64,000 nucleotides of DNA. It comes from Apium graveolens (taxonomy: Eukaryota > Streptophyta > Magnoliopsida > Apiales > Apiaceae). The DNA is taken from positions 235,485,111 through 235,549,110 of the forward strand of contig NC_133656.1 of assembly GCF_009905375.1 (NCBI RefSeq). Direction: 5' to 3'. Every line of letters starts with the position of its first letter. Within the stretch, counting starts at the first letter, position 1. Below, piece after piece: positions 37,253-48,801 of the stretch. A model generated the notes under the pieces. It did no database searches. It was not told where the DNA came from and saw only the letters and a program-made list of their open reading frames with translations. The position numbers were made by a program, and so were the translations under genes.

Positions 37253-37337
37253 AGAAAACAAGAAATAAAGACTATGACTTAATAACATAGAGAACAAACC
37301 ATGTCAGGACATGAACGTATACTTGTTGAATAAGTTA

Positions 37338-37354
37338 AAAAATAAACTTATATT
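37338..37354. repeat. LINE target-site duplication, right copy
   Basis: Exact 17-base match to 31964-31980, at the 5' end of the minus-strand LINE. Confidence 0.9.
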
Positions 37355-37480
37355 AATTGTAGTGTAAATTCTACTTTGTTGAATATTACGATTGTAGGTC
37401 TTGGCCACTTTAATTATGCATTACTAATCCTTTTAAATTAAGCAGGGTAATTGTAAATTATTAATCACTTTAGTAATAAA
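37355..37480. repeat. Single diverged arm of the AT-rich inverted-repeat family
   Basis: With 31950-31980 it lines up with the left arm at 2440-2590: the GTAGTGTAAATT, TATTACGATTG, TTAATTATG, CTTTTAAATT and GTAATTGTAA words occur in the same order. The LINE inserted near the outer end of this arm. The opposite arm was not seen. Confidence 0.55.
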
Positions 37481-37887
37481 ATATCTCATTACTCCGGGTT
37501 TATTTGACCAAAGTCGAGTAATAAAAAATTTATTCGACTGTGCAATATACATATATTTTAATTTTTAGTTTCTTTTTATTAACGTATTGACAATATTTGA
37601 TAAATTAACTTCAATATTTTCCTTTTACCTATAGTGACTATCCTGCTTGTATTCATTTACTAAATACAAATTACACGACACAAACAAGAAAATATGTATT
37701 ACGATTAATGAGATATATTAAAAATATTATGAACGTTATTAATGTTTTACATGAAAATCATACATATTGATTGATACTCAACTTGTATTTGATATGTTTT
37801 AGACGTTATACAATATTTATCAATAAAAAAATGATGAAGAATTTTACTAATATAATTGTATGGTGTATACAAAAAATCTAGAAAATG

Positions 37888-37917
37888 ACTCGTGTCTCGC
37901 ACGGGTTATTATGCTAG
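37888..37917 (+). other. Helitron 3' hairpin and CTAG terminus
   Basis: Stem ACTCGTG/CACGGGT with loop TCTCG, seven bases, then CTAG at 37914-37917, followed by T. The stem contains one G-T pair. Confidence 0.7.
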
Positions 37918-38767
37918 TTTTTAAGATAATACATCTTTTTTGATAATTTCCCCTCTAATAAATTTGATTTAATGAAAATAGTTATAATGCATTTTCATCT
38001 ACCGATAATCGCATACTATACAATTCTAAGAATCATCAAAATGCCTATATAACATCTATTATAGAATTGAGGAATAAGTTTCAAAAAAAAAGAATTCAGG
38101 AATATAAAAAATTATTTGATGATTAAAACAACAATTTTAGAAACGTGATTATCTAAATATTTCCTTACATTGAATAATATTTTAAATATATCATCTAAAC
38201 AATTATTAAAAATACATGTCACTTCTCTACTATAGGATCAAAATGGATATGAATATGTTTTATAATAGACTTAATATTAATATGTATTTGGTAGTGGTCG
38301 AATCCTAAATGCTCTTGTTATATCCTTTTTTTGTGTACACTTGCTTTAGTACATCATTGATGAGTAAACTTAACTAGTTTTGTGTGTTCACTAAATACAC
38401 TTAACATTATTATATCCCAAAAATTATTGAACTTCCAGTACTCCTTTATCTAGTCTCCTTTATCTAGTCTCATTCAATTTTATAATGTTTCATTTAATTC
38501 TATATATTTTAAAAGTTATCAGTAAAATTTTATAATATAAAAATTAAATATACCCACAAATATCCAATACTTCCTTTCACTACACTCATTTTGTACATTA
38601 AATGTATATTAAATATATATTGGGTTCCACCGCTTTAACCATTTTTCTTACTTTTTACGCTAAAATACAAATTTTCTTAATTTTTATGTCAAAATCATTC
38701 GTATAGATGATGGAATAGTTTTTATATAGGATTATATTGAATAAACATATTTGATCATTGTGAATTG
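37918..38767. other. AT-rich intergenic DNA with a degraded Stowaway-like segment
   Basis: The segment from about 38430 (TACTCCTTTATCTAGTCTC) to 38715 (GATGGAATAG) resembles a Stowaway MITE with eroded ends. Otherwise no gene or RNA is recognised. Confidence 0.4.
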
Positions 38768-38772
38768 AACCC

Positions 38773-39364
38773 TGTTAGATATATTTGTGATGTCATGTGT
38801 AATATGATTTGTGTTTAGTTTTTAGATCTTCTTTAACAGGACAATTCAGTACTTAACTGGAAATCAGCACTTATACCGAAGCCAGAACTTAAGATATCAG
38901 AACTTAAGTTATCAGAAGATATTTATCAGGACTTAATATGACTTTCAGATAAGGCAGGCGGCTGATTGAAAGGAAAGAAGATCGAGACTAAGATAGAAAG
39001 AAATATGCATGAAGAAGGAATTCTATGAAAAATAGAATATTTGGAAGAAAAGATAACTAGTTGATATATTTTAGGAAGCAGAATTATATTTCATATCAAT
39101 TAGAACATTATCTTGTAACTGTGTAGTATATAAACAGAGACATAGGTTTTACACTATATGTGTTATCATTATCGAAGTTATTATTCATTGTAACCCTAAC
39201 AGCTCTCGTGATATTTGTTCATCACTGAGAGAGGACAGTTTCATATTGTAACAGAGTTTATTTTGTTGAATAAAATCTGTGTTCTGTTACTTGAGTTCTT
39301 ATATTCGATTTGATTGTAGTAAACACTGTATTCAACCCCTTTCTACAGTGTGTGTGACCTAACA
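38773..39364 (+). repeat. 5' LTR of the copia element
   Basis: 592 bp, TGTTAGATATATTT to GACCTAACA. A TATA box (TATATAAACAG) lies near 39127-39137. It contains a short direct repetition of CAGAACTTAAG(A/T)TATCAG in U3, present in both LTRs. Confidence 0.95.
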
Positions 39365-39366
39365 AG

Positions 39367-39378
39367 TGGTATCAAAGC
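39367..39378 (+). other. Primer binding site for initiator methionine tRNA
   Basis: TGGTATCAAAGC starts two bases after the 5' LTR. It matches the usual plant PBS TGGTATCAGAGC with one change. Confidence 0.9.
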
Positions 39379-39420
39379 AAATCTGTTAACACATATACAG
39401 CTTAAGATCCAAAAACAATC

Positions 39421-41450
39421 ATGTTTGAAGAAGAAACTCCAACCAAGCCAATCAAAAATGAAGAACCTCCAAAAACCATAACTCATAGTCGAGATGAGAC
39501 TATAAGAGTTCCCATGTTGAGACATTCTGAGTATTCCATATGGAAAGTGAAGATGGCTATGTTTCTGGAAGCTACAGATCCAGAATATCTCGAAGGATTA
39601 ATGAAGGACCACATATGCCAACCAAACTCTCTATGGAAGTTGCAGGTCAGCCAACAAAGTCTGCACCAAAGGAGAAAAGTGATTACACTGCTGAAGATAT
39701 CTCGTCGATTACAAATGATGCAAAGGTAAGACACTTGCTGCATAGTGCCCTTGATAATGTCATATCAAATAGGGTAATTCAATGCAAGACTGCAAAAGAG
39801 ATATGGGATGCTTTGGAAACAAGGTGTCAGGGAACTTAATCAATCAAGAAGAACATGAAGACTATACTCACTCAAGAGTATGAACACTTTGACTCAAAGC
39901 CTGATGAGTCATTAACTGATTTATATGACAGATTTGTCAACCTCTTGAATGATTTGTCACTAGTTGACAAAGAGTATGATATTGAAGATTCAAATCTTAA
40001 ATTCCTGTTAGCTCTTCCTGAAAGATGGGATTTGAAGGCCACAATAATAAGAGACAACTATAATCTTGATGAAACAACTCTTGATGAAATTTATGGAATG
40101 CTCAAGACTCATGAACTTGAGATGGAACAAAGAAGCAAGAGGAATGGAAGAAAGTCAAGGACAGTTGCCTTTGTGGCTGAGGAGGAAAGTCCCAAAGTTG
40201 CTGCCTCAAAGAAAGGCAAAGGAAAGGCTCTCATCACAAAGTTTGATACTGAGTCATCAAAATCTGATAGTGATGATGACACAGAAACTGAAAGTATACC
40301 TGAGATCGACGTTGATGAAGAGATGATGAAGTTGTGTGCTCTTATGGTGAAATGGATCACAAAGATTGCATACAGGAAATTCAGGAGAGGAAAGAAATTT
40401 TTCAGGAAAGGTGCAAGTTCTGATAAGAAAGGTTTCAGAAAATATGAAGGCAAAGGAGGAAAGTCTGAAAGAGGAGATTACTCAAATGTTAAATGCTACA
40501 ACTATGGTGAGAAAGGCCACATATCTCCTGATTGCAGAAAAAGGAAAAGTGACAAAGGCAAGGCTCTTGTCACAAAGAAGAAAAGTTGGTCAGATGCTTC
40601 AGATTCTGAGGATGAGGAAAACTATGCCTTGATGGTAAATGTTGATAGCAGTTCTGATACTGTTGACTTAAAGGTCCCTCAAACTACTTATGTCTTTCAT
40701 ACTGATGATATTACTGAGTTGAGAAGATATCTTAAAACCATGTTCATTAGTTATAAAGATCAAACTTTAACATGTGAAAGATTAACTTCTGAAAATCTTG
40801 CTTATAAAAAGAGGAATGATTATTTGGAAAAAGAGTTAGTCATGTTCCATCAAACTCAGAAAGATAGAGATGATGCCTTATATGTTAGGGATGAAGTGCT
40901 AAAAATGAATGAATCTCTAAAAACTGAGTTAGAAAAGGAAAGAGAGATTATCAGGACTTGGACTAACTCTGCTAGAGCAACTCAGGATATTCTTAGTAGT
41001 GGAAACTGGAAAGAGGGCTTAGGTTATGGAGATGATAAGAACAGTAAGGGAACTGTAGAAACCGAGCCTATAGTTGTTAAACAAAAACCAAAAGCAAATC
41101 CTGTTAAGTTTGTAACTGCAAAGACTGAAATTGAGAAGTCAGAAGTTAAGGATAAATTAACTTCTGACAAACCTAAACAGGATAAGCCAACTGAAGTTAA
41201 TATAGGCTTAATGACTAAGAAGCAGCTTAAGTATAAGCTGAAAGATGTTAAAAATGTAAACAAGGTAAAGCCATCTAGGAAAAATAGGAATGGAAAGGAA
41301 GGTGTGAACAAAAGTAACAATTATAAGCTTGTTCCTAATGCTCCTAGAAAAACATGTCATTACTTTGGAAATTCTAACCATCTTGCTTCTTTTTGCAGGA
41401 AGAATAAGAACATAAACTCCTTACCTTCAAAATCAGGAGTTAGGAGTTAG
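39421..41450 (+). pseudogene. Copia Gag, broken
   Basis: The frame opens with ATG at 39421 (MFEEETPTKP) and shifts near 39605-39620 to the frame that ends in TAA at 39837-39839. The same frame then continues to the stop at 41448-41450. The capsid part shows the copia UBN2-type pattern (WKVKMAMFLEATDPEY; CKTAKEIWDALETRCQG; ESLTDLYDRFVNLLNDL). Two zinc-knuckle positions are damaged: CYNYGEKGHISPDC (Cys to Tyr) and CHYFGNSNHLASFC (Cys to Phe). A third, CFYCDSLWHSIYTC near 41476-41520, past the stop, keeps all ligands. Between knuckles lies a long charged region (about 40700-41330). Confidence 0.88.
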
Positions 41451-41747
41451 TCTGTTAGATATAGGCCACAAAATCCTTGTTTTTATTGTGATAGTTTATG
41501 GCATTCCATTTATACTTGTAAGGAATATCATAGTCTATACTATGATTATTATCGAATAAAACCTTCTTTAAAGAAGTTAACATTATTTCTTCTAGTGTAA
41601 GTTCTGGTGCAAAGTCTGATATTGTAAATTCTGATAAGAAAACTGTTAACATAAACTCTGATCCCTGCAAATGTTAACAAACTTAATAAGGCCAAAGGAT
41701 CCAAGCAAGTCTGGGTTCTTAAAACTAATCATTAGCGGTCTTTGTGA

Positions 41748-44700
41748 TTGCAGGGCAACAGGAAGAACATCCTAGTTCGGGACAGTGGATGTTCAGGCCA
41801 TATGACTGGAAATAAAGCCCTACTATCAGACTTTGTGGAGAAAGCTGGCCCAGGTGTTTCTTATGGAGATGACAATATGGGAAAAACTCTGGGATATGAC
41901 AATATCAATCTTGGGAATGTCATCATTGAAAAAGTAGCCCTGGTCTCAGGACTTAAACACAATCTGCTGAGTGTGAGTCAAATCTGTGACAGAGGTTATC
42001 ATGTGGATTTCTTTGAAGAACACTGTGAAGTTGCAAGCAAATCTACAGACAAAGTTGTTCTGAAGGGATACAAACATGGTAACATTTATGAAGCCAAGCT
42101 TTCAACAAGTACTGATGGTTCTGCAATCTGTCTGTTGAGTAGAACATCAATTGAAGAAAGCTAGGATTGCCACAAGAAACTCTCTCATTTAATTTTAACA
42201 ATATAAATGAAATAGTCAAGAAAGATCTTGTGAGAGGACTGCCAAAATCAGTATTTGCTCCTGATGGCCTTTGTGATTCATGTCAGAAGGTAAAATAAAG
42301 AAAATATTCATTCAAGAGCAAGACTGAATCATCAATTCTTGAGCCTTATCACCTACTACATGTTGATCTATTTGGTCCAGTGAATGTCATGTCTATTGCA
42401 AAGAAGAAATATGCTATGGTCATAGTGGATGAGTTCACCAGATACACATGGGTGTATTTCTTGCACACAAAAAGTGAAACTGCATCTATCTTGATTGATC
42501 ATGTCAAGCAACTGGATAAACTGGTCAAAGACTCTATGAAAATAATAAGGAGTGATAATGGCACTGAGTTCAAGAATTTGATTATGAAAGAGTTCTGCAA
42601 AGACCAAGGAATCAAGCAGGAATTTTCTGCTCCTGGAACTCCACAACAAAATGGAGTTGTTCAAAGAAAGGATAGAACTCTTCTTGAAGCTGCACGAACT
42701 ATGCTTGATGAAGCAAAGTTACCTACCTATTTCTGGGCTGAAGCTGTGCAGACTGCTTGTTAGTCCCTTAACAATATAGCAAGAATTACAGAAGGGGGGT
42801 TGAATGGAATTCTTGAACCTTTTTCTCGAAATAAAAATGTTCAACTCGAATATAGATATAAGTGTTTTGATTAGCACAATGCGGAATATAAACTTAATTG
42901 AATCAAAACATAAGTAATTAAAAACAAGAGTCTTTAAAAACTTTCTGGTGGATTTAAACAATTCCACCAGAGATATATATTATATATCGAGGGGACTCTG
43001 TGTGCAAGAATGCTCACAGCTGCTTACAAATTGAACTACTGAGAATACAGGGAAATGCTAATAATTCTGCTTACAAAGATTTCTCTGTTTTAGTGTATCT
43101 TAGCTGTCTATTTCTATTTGCTACATTCTTGGTTTATATATCACCAAGATTACAAAGTCAAAAAGACTGAACAAATATAAAAACTATCAGTCTTAAGCTT
43201 TGCTGCTTTTCGTCCTCTATTACCCGGTTAATGGGCTTCCACAGTAGATTTGTATACATCTCGACGGCTGTGCTCAGCTTTTACTGTTCAACTACTGTTT
43301 GAATTCTTTATTAATTGAGTACATGATCATCCGTCGGGTTGTTGATCATTCGTCGGGTTGTTGATCATCTGTCGGTTGCTTTGTAGGTTATCCGTCGGGT
43401 AGCGATCAAGCATATGACTTCATTTCACTTATACAGAATTACAAGACATCATTTATGTACAATTAATCAACCTATTCTGCATATCTAGTTAAAGTCAACA
43501 TGACTTATATGCTACTACAAATTCTATACAAAGGTGTATACATAACTGTGCTACAGACTTATTATTCCATAAGCTACTCACTCGATGGATAATTAGTTAA
43601 CATCCGTCGGGACTATAATGAGTTATCCGTCGGGACTATAATTCTTATCCGTCGAGTGCTACATTATTTCACTAAGTAAAATCCACTTAGATGTTTTGTT
43701 TATGAAATCATCAAGTACACAACAAATGCACAAAACTGCTTGTTTTACTCAGAATGCAACACTTATCAACAAGCATGGAAAAATACCGTATGAGATGGTG
43801 AAGAAAAAGAATCCAAATCTGAAGTATTTTCATATATTTGGATGCAAGTGTTTTGTTCTTAAGACTCATCCTGAACAGCTATCCAAATTTGATCTAAAAG
43901 CTGATGAAGGAATTTTTGTTGAATATCCACTTTCCACAAAAGCCTTCAGAGTCTACAATTTAAGAACAAGGGTTGTCATGGAATCTATCAATGTCTCTTT
44001 TTATGATAAGAAGATTACTGAACTTGAAGATTTCAATGATCATGATCAGCTGAGATTCGAAAATGAAGTTTTAAATTCTGATTCTGTAAATCCTGACAGT
44101 CTAAATCCTGATACTGCAAACTCTGATGGATTAAACTCTGATGTTATTGAAACTGTGGTGACTACGCCAAAGCAATATGCACCTGTGCAGGGGGAGCATA
44201 CTGAAGATTCAACCACATCTCAAGAAGCATCATAACCTACAACAGGCTCTTCAAGTTCTGATTCATCAAGTTCTGATGAGCCAAGTTCTGGAAACTCAAA
44301 TTTTGAAGGATCCAACTCAGAGAGCATAATTTCAGGAGGAGCATCAAAAAATATTGATGGAGACAGCATGAATCATGGGGAAGAATCAAGTTCTAGAGAT
44401 AACCTTCCATCTGTAAGGAAGTGGACTAAAGCACATACACCTAACTTAATTATTGGAAATCCTGATGCAGGTGTCAGAACTAGAATAGCTACATCAAATG
44501 AATGTCTCTATCATTCTTTTCTTTCTCAGACTGAACCAAAGAAAGTGGAAGAAGCTCTTCAAGATGCTGATTGGTTACAAGCAATGCAGGAAGAGTTAAA
44601 TGAATTTGAAAGAAATAAAGTCTGGACCCTAGTGCCAAGACCAAAGAACAGATCTGTTGTTGGTGCAAAGTGGGTTTTCAGAAACAAAACTGATAGTGAT

Positions 44701-45641
44701 GGCATAATTAGAAGGAATAAAGCAAGGCTGGTTGCAAAAGGATACTCTCAACATGAGGGAATTTATTATGATGAAACATTTGCACCAGTTGCTAGATTGG
44801 AAGTCATAAGGATATTTTTGGCTTATACTGCTCACAAGAAGTTTAAAGTCTTTCAAATGGATGCGAAAAGTGATTTTCTCAATGGAGAATTGGAAGAAGA
44901 GGTATATGTTGAACAACCTCCAGGCTTTGTAGATCCCAAATTTCCCAATCAGGTCTACAGGCTTGATAAAGCATTTTATGGCCTTAAGCAAGCTCCAAGA
45001 GCATGGTATGAGTCTTTAGTTCAGTTTCTTCTGGAAAGTGGATTTAACAGAGGGACTATTGAAAAAATATTGTTCTACTCAACCATGGAAAGGACTTACT
45101 TTTGGTACAAATATATGTTGATGATATCATTTTTGGTTCTACAAATGACAGACTTTGTAAGAAGTTTGCCAAGCTGATGCAGTCAAGATATCAAATGAGT
45201 ATGATTGGAGAACTTAACTATTTTCTGGGCCTCCAGGTCAAGAAGAATGAAGAAGGAACTTTTATTTGTCAATCTAAATACACCAGAAATTTGTTGAAGA
45301 AGTTTGGAATGCAAGATTGTTCAAATGCATCCACTCCTATGGCCACTGCAATAAAGTTGGATAAGGAAAATGGTAAATCAGTAGATATTACTGATTACAG
45401 AGGTATGATTGGCTCTCTACTATATCTAACTGCAAGTAGACCTGATATCATGTATGCAACCTGTCTTTGTGCAAGATTTCAAGCAGATCCAAGAGAACCT
45501 CACTTGATAGCTGTGAAAAGAATTTTCAAGTACCTTAAGGGTACAGCTGATCTGGGATTGTGGTATTCTAGAGAATCAGACTTTAAGCTAATAGGTTACT
45601 CAGATGCAGATTTTGCAGGATGCAAAATTGACAAGTGCTGA
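41748..45641 (+). pseudogene. Copia Pol: protease, integrase, reverse transcriptase, truncated RNase H
   Basis: Protease: DSGCSGHMTG (41780-41810). GAG-pre-integrase: HKKLSH and CDSCQK with a stop near 42162, a frameshift near 42190 and another stop near 42298. Integrase: first Asp in HVDLFGP (about 42361), second in RSDNGTEF (42551), but the third acidic residue is Gln (NGVVQRK, usual NGVVERK, near 42655). A 978-bp solo LTR interrupts integrase after AVQTAC. The second half resumes at 43741. [32 protein letters not shown]; frameshift near 45095, then YVDDIIFG intact. RNase H stops after YSDADFAGCKID near 45630, where an internal deletion removes the parts with the remaining acidic residues. 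Confidence 0.93.
42758..43735 (-). mobile_element. Antisense solo LTR inserted in the copia integrase
   Basis: 978 bp; on the plus strand it starts TGTTAGTCCC and ends GCACAAAA. The 5-bp duplication CTGCT lies at 42753-42757 and 43736-43740. In reverse complement it matches the 3' LTR at 1481-2423, including the GACGGAT repeats, TATA region and the end missing from that copy. No internal sequence remains, so it arose by recombination between the two LTRs of an inserted element. Removing it and one CTGCT makes the integrase frame continuous (AVQTAC to FTQNATLINK). Confidence 0.95.
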
Positions 45642-48605
45642 AATTGATATTCATAACTTGATTGTGCTTGAGGTTTTGTACTTGGAAGCTCCAGCAATTC
45701 AATTCAATCCACCAACAACACCAATTTTGGATGTTGATCAGAACTTGGCTGTAGATCAGAATTTAGAGGATGATGTTGAAGACTCTATAGCCTCATATAC
45801 TGCTATTCTATCAGAGGATGCTGATGCTGAAGAATCTACACGTTATGATGCTGCCAATGAGGAAACTACTGGTGAAGCTGCTACCAATCTAAATGCTGAT
45901 ATAGCTGGTCCATCAGGACATGCACCTCAACAAACAGTTAATAAAGCTGATCTAATCAAGAAGTTTGTTAAGGAAGCACCGGTACCTTGGAGTGTAACTC
46001 ATAGAGGACAGGAGTGGACTAAAGAATGGAACTCAGTTAGTTTCATTCCTTCTGAAAAGATTCTTGTTGAGCATTTGACAAAAGCTGATGAAATGCTGTT
46101 AAATGATGATTTCAAGGCACAACTGAGAGTTACTGCATTGAGTACTAGGCACCTTCAAGGTCAATACTCAACAACTCATGCCAAGGTGAATAAAATTCAA
46201 GAAACCTTGATGCAGCAAGATATGAATCCCAAACTTGAAAAGAACAGATTTTTCGAGCCAGCCTTTGACATAATTGCCTACATTGAGAAAACTCAGGAGA
46301 AGCAACAAACTCAGATTGATGAACTTTTAAAGAATCAAGCTTCTCAACAAACTCAACTCAATGAGATCCAATCCTCAGTGGAATTGCTTGTCTCTCTTCG
46401 ATTACCTGCTGATGCCAAAAAGGGGGAGAAAGTGATTAAGTCCAAATACAAATCTATACAGATACTGAAGGGAAAGGATGATGGAAATGATGACCAGGGA
46501 AACTCTGATAAGGGTAGAGGTCAAGGTCAAGGCAAAGGACTTTCATCAAGTAAATCCAGAATTACAAGTCAAGGAACAAGTTCTGATACTGGGAGAAGAA
46601 TAAGTTCTGATACTGGTAAAAGGATAAGTTCTGGTGAACATCTGGAGCTTGATGAAGAAATTTCAAAGTAATTATTTCTTAAAGAAAATACAGGAATGGA
46701 CTTTGAGAGTCTAAAGGAAGAGGTAGCTAGACTCAAAGCAGAAGGTGTCAAGACAAAATCTAAAGCTTCTGTTGTTGAAAAGAAATTTCCAAAGCCTAAG
46801 GGTATTGTGATAAAGGAAAGAACCAATTCTGAGGCAACCAAAGCCAAATCAGAAGTGGAAATTGATCTAAGGTCCAAGGGCAAAGAAAAAGTTGATGAAC
46901 CTGTAAAGGTTTATATGCCAGTCATGGATGAAGAAATAATTGATGAAGAATATGCTAGTCTTACTCTGGTGCAAAAGAAGATTTTTCAAACCACCTCTGA
47001 CATGGCTCATGTTGTTCAGAGTCAAGGCTTAGTAAACTCTGATATGACAGTGAAGCAAGCAACCTATGACATAGCTCAAGTTGGCTTGATATCAGAACAT
47101 AAGGAAAAGGAAATCTCTGACATTGCTCATGTTAAACCTTCAAAGATACTCCTACCAGGATTCACCAAAGCTAAACAGACTCAACCTTTGAAGACTGCAA
47201 TAAGTGGTTTTGAAGCAAGAGTTGTTACAGGAAAGGAAGCAAGAGATAAATCTGGATTGGGTAGTTCTGATGAAAGAAGAGTACACAACACTAACAATGA
47301 TCCAACTTTCTTAAGTGAACCAGGTGTTGGAGCAACTCCTGAAAGATTGAATCGACTTGAATCTGTACAAATGGTTTCCCATACCTTTTTAAAAGAACAT
47401 TTCTTGTTATATTTTATGACAGATGGGAGGGTATACCATATCAGGCAGAATGCTATACCACTGAAGTATTTTGAGAAACTGGAACATGTTCTATTCCTAC
47501 TTCAAGTGAAAGACAGATTAACAGATAGTGCTGCTGGTTATTTAAAGTCACAAATTCAAAGACAGAAGAAGTTTTATTTTGTAAAGTCTGACAGCACATA
47601 CTGTCCCAAGTACAGAGATCACAAAGGTGATATTGTCGAAATGAAGTCTAACTCTGCTAAGATTATAACTACTTTTCTGGTAGGGCTGTCAAAAATATTC
47701 GAAAAATCCGATATTCGTCCGAAAAATCCGCATTCATATCCGAAATAAAGCGGATATTATCTGTATCCGACACAAAGCGGATATTATCCGTATTCGAATC
47801 CGACGATTGCGGATACGGATACGGATATGGGCATATTCGTATCCGATAATATCCGAATCTGAATAAATATATTTTGTATTTAAATAATTTAAAAATATAT
47901 TATATTAAATTTATAGTGTGTTTATACACACACATACATATATATATTAAATATTATGTTTATACAAATTTTATAGACATATAGGAAAAAAATATTTGAG
48001 TTCAACAATTTGAAGATAACGATTATATTGAAAAGAAAAATAAAATTAATTTTTGAAAAATTAAAATATAATTAAATCACTTTATCACTTATTTTATTTT
48101 TTAAAAATGATTTTTTATTTTTAACTATATTTTTTTCATTTTTTTTCATTTTTAATATAAAATAAAAAAATCTAATTGAAAATCGGATTCGGATCTGGAT
48201 ATTATCCGTATCCGGATAGTATCCGTCGGATTCAGATTCAGATATTATTCTTTAAATATTTCCGGATTCGGATACGGATACGGATACGGATTTTCGGATT
48301 CGGATCCGGATCCGGATATAGGCAGATCCGTATCCGAATTATCCGTTTGACAACCCTATTTTCTGGGTTATAAGGCCGTGGGATTCAATCTAGAGTCTGA
48401 CAAGGCATATCTAATCATACTAGATCAGGAGATAAGAAAAGTTAAGATAAATGATCTCAGAGCAACTATTTTTCAAACTGGTGAAGATATAGCTAAATTG
48501 ATAAATGCTAAAAGGAGGATGGTCAATGAACTTGAATATGCTGAGAGATGTTTGTTGAAGAACTATCTCAGAACAACTTCTGATATCAAAGAGATCAGAA
48601 ACTGA
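45641..48605 (+). pseudogene. Extra 3' reading frame of the copia element, split by a hAT MITE
   Basis: Frames 45604-46671, 46696-47748 and 48378-48605 cover one acidic, Lys/Glu/Gln-rich protein of unknown function with coiled-coil-like stretches (around 46150-46400, rich in Q and K with spaced leucines). The first part begins at the RNase H deletion junction (about 45630), so its true start is lost. A TAA at 46669-46671 separates parts one and two. The MITE at 47681-48358 splits the second part; removing it and one 8-bp target copy joins 47680 to 48367 in frame, ending at TGA 48603-48605. Such a frame between pol and the PPT is a SIRE-type trait; I see no convincing envelope features. Confidence 0.7.
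47681..48358. mobile_element. hAT-type MITE nested in the copia 3' frame
   Basis: 678 bp with ends TAGGGCTGTCAAA and TTTGACAACCCTA and the 8-bp duplication TTTTCTGG at 47673-47680 and 48359-48366. It shares its ends and the dense subterminal CGGATA/TATCCG repeats with the MITE at 22375-22826, but has a different AT-rich core. No transposase frame. Confidence 0.93.
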
Positions 48606-48789
48606 AGCCAAGTCAAAGATCTACAACTGCTTAAATTCTGAAAGTGTATACAGACTGAAGCTGTTATCAGACCTTAAGATGGTAAAGCTATAAGGACTGT
48701 AAGTTGTAGTCAAATTCTCATGCATTTGTACTTAATGTTTTTGACATCATCAAATATCTGTTGAACTTGTATATTATGCTAATTCACAA

Positions 48790-48800
48790 GTTGGGGGAGA
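48790..48800 (+). other. Polypurine tract of the copia element
   Basis: GTTGGGGGAGA directly precedes the 3' LTR (one T apart). Confidence 0.85.
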
Positions 48801-48801
48801 T

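Larger units (their letters stand above)
31981..37337 (-). mobile_element. Near full-length L1-type LINE with inactivating mutations
   Basis: 5.36 kb, bounded by a perfect 17-bp target duplication (31964-31980 and 37338-37354). The poly(A) tail appears as the T run at 31979-31988. It carries ORF1 (37252-36101) and ORF2 (36083-32065) in that order on the minus strand with a 5' leader of about 85 bp. It is older than active copies: ORF1 and ORF2 both have in-frame stops and ORF2 has frameshifts. It sits in an arm of the same AT-rich inverted-repeat family that hosts the LINE at 2757-6770. Confidence 0.93.
29102..37917 (+). mobile_element. Candidate non-autonomous Helitron, interrupted by a LINE
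   Basis: The 5' end TCTCTTCTATATATAATAAG follows a host A. The 3' end has a 7-bp stem (ACTCGTG 37888-37894, CACGGGT 37900-37906, loop TCTCG), then seven bases and CTAG at 37914-37917, followed by host T. These are the hallmarks of Helitrons, including insertion between A and T. Without the LINE at 31981-37337 and one target copy the element is about 3.4 kb. No Rep/helicase frame is visible, so it would depend on another element. Pairing of these two ends is an inference; they could belong to different Helitrons. Confidence 0.5.
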
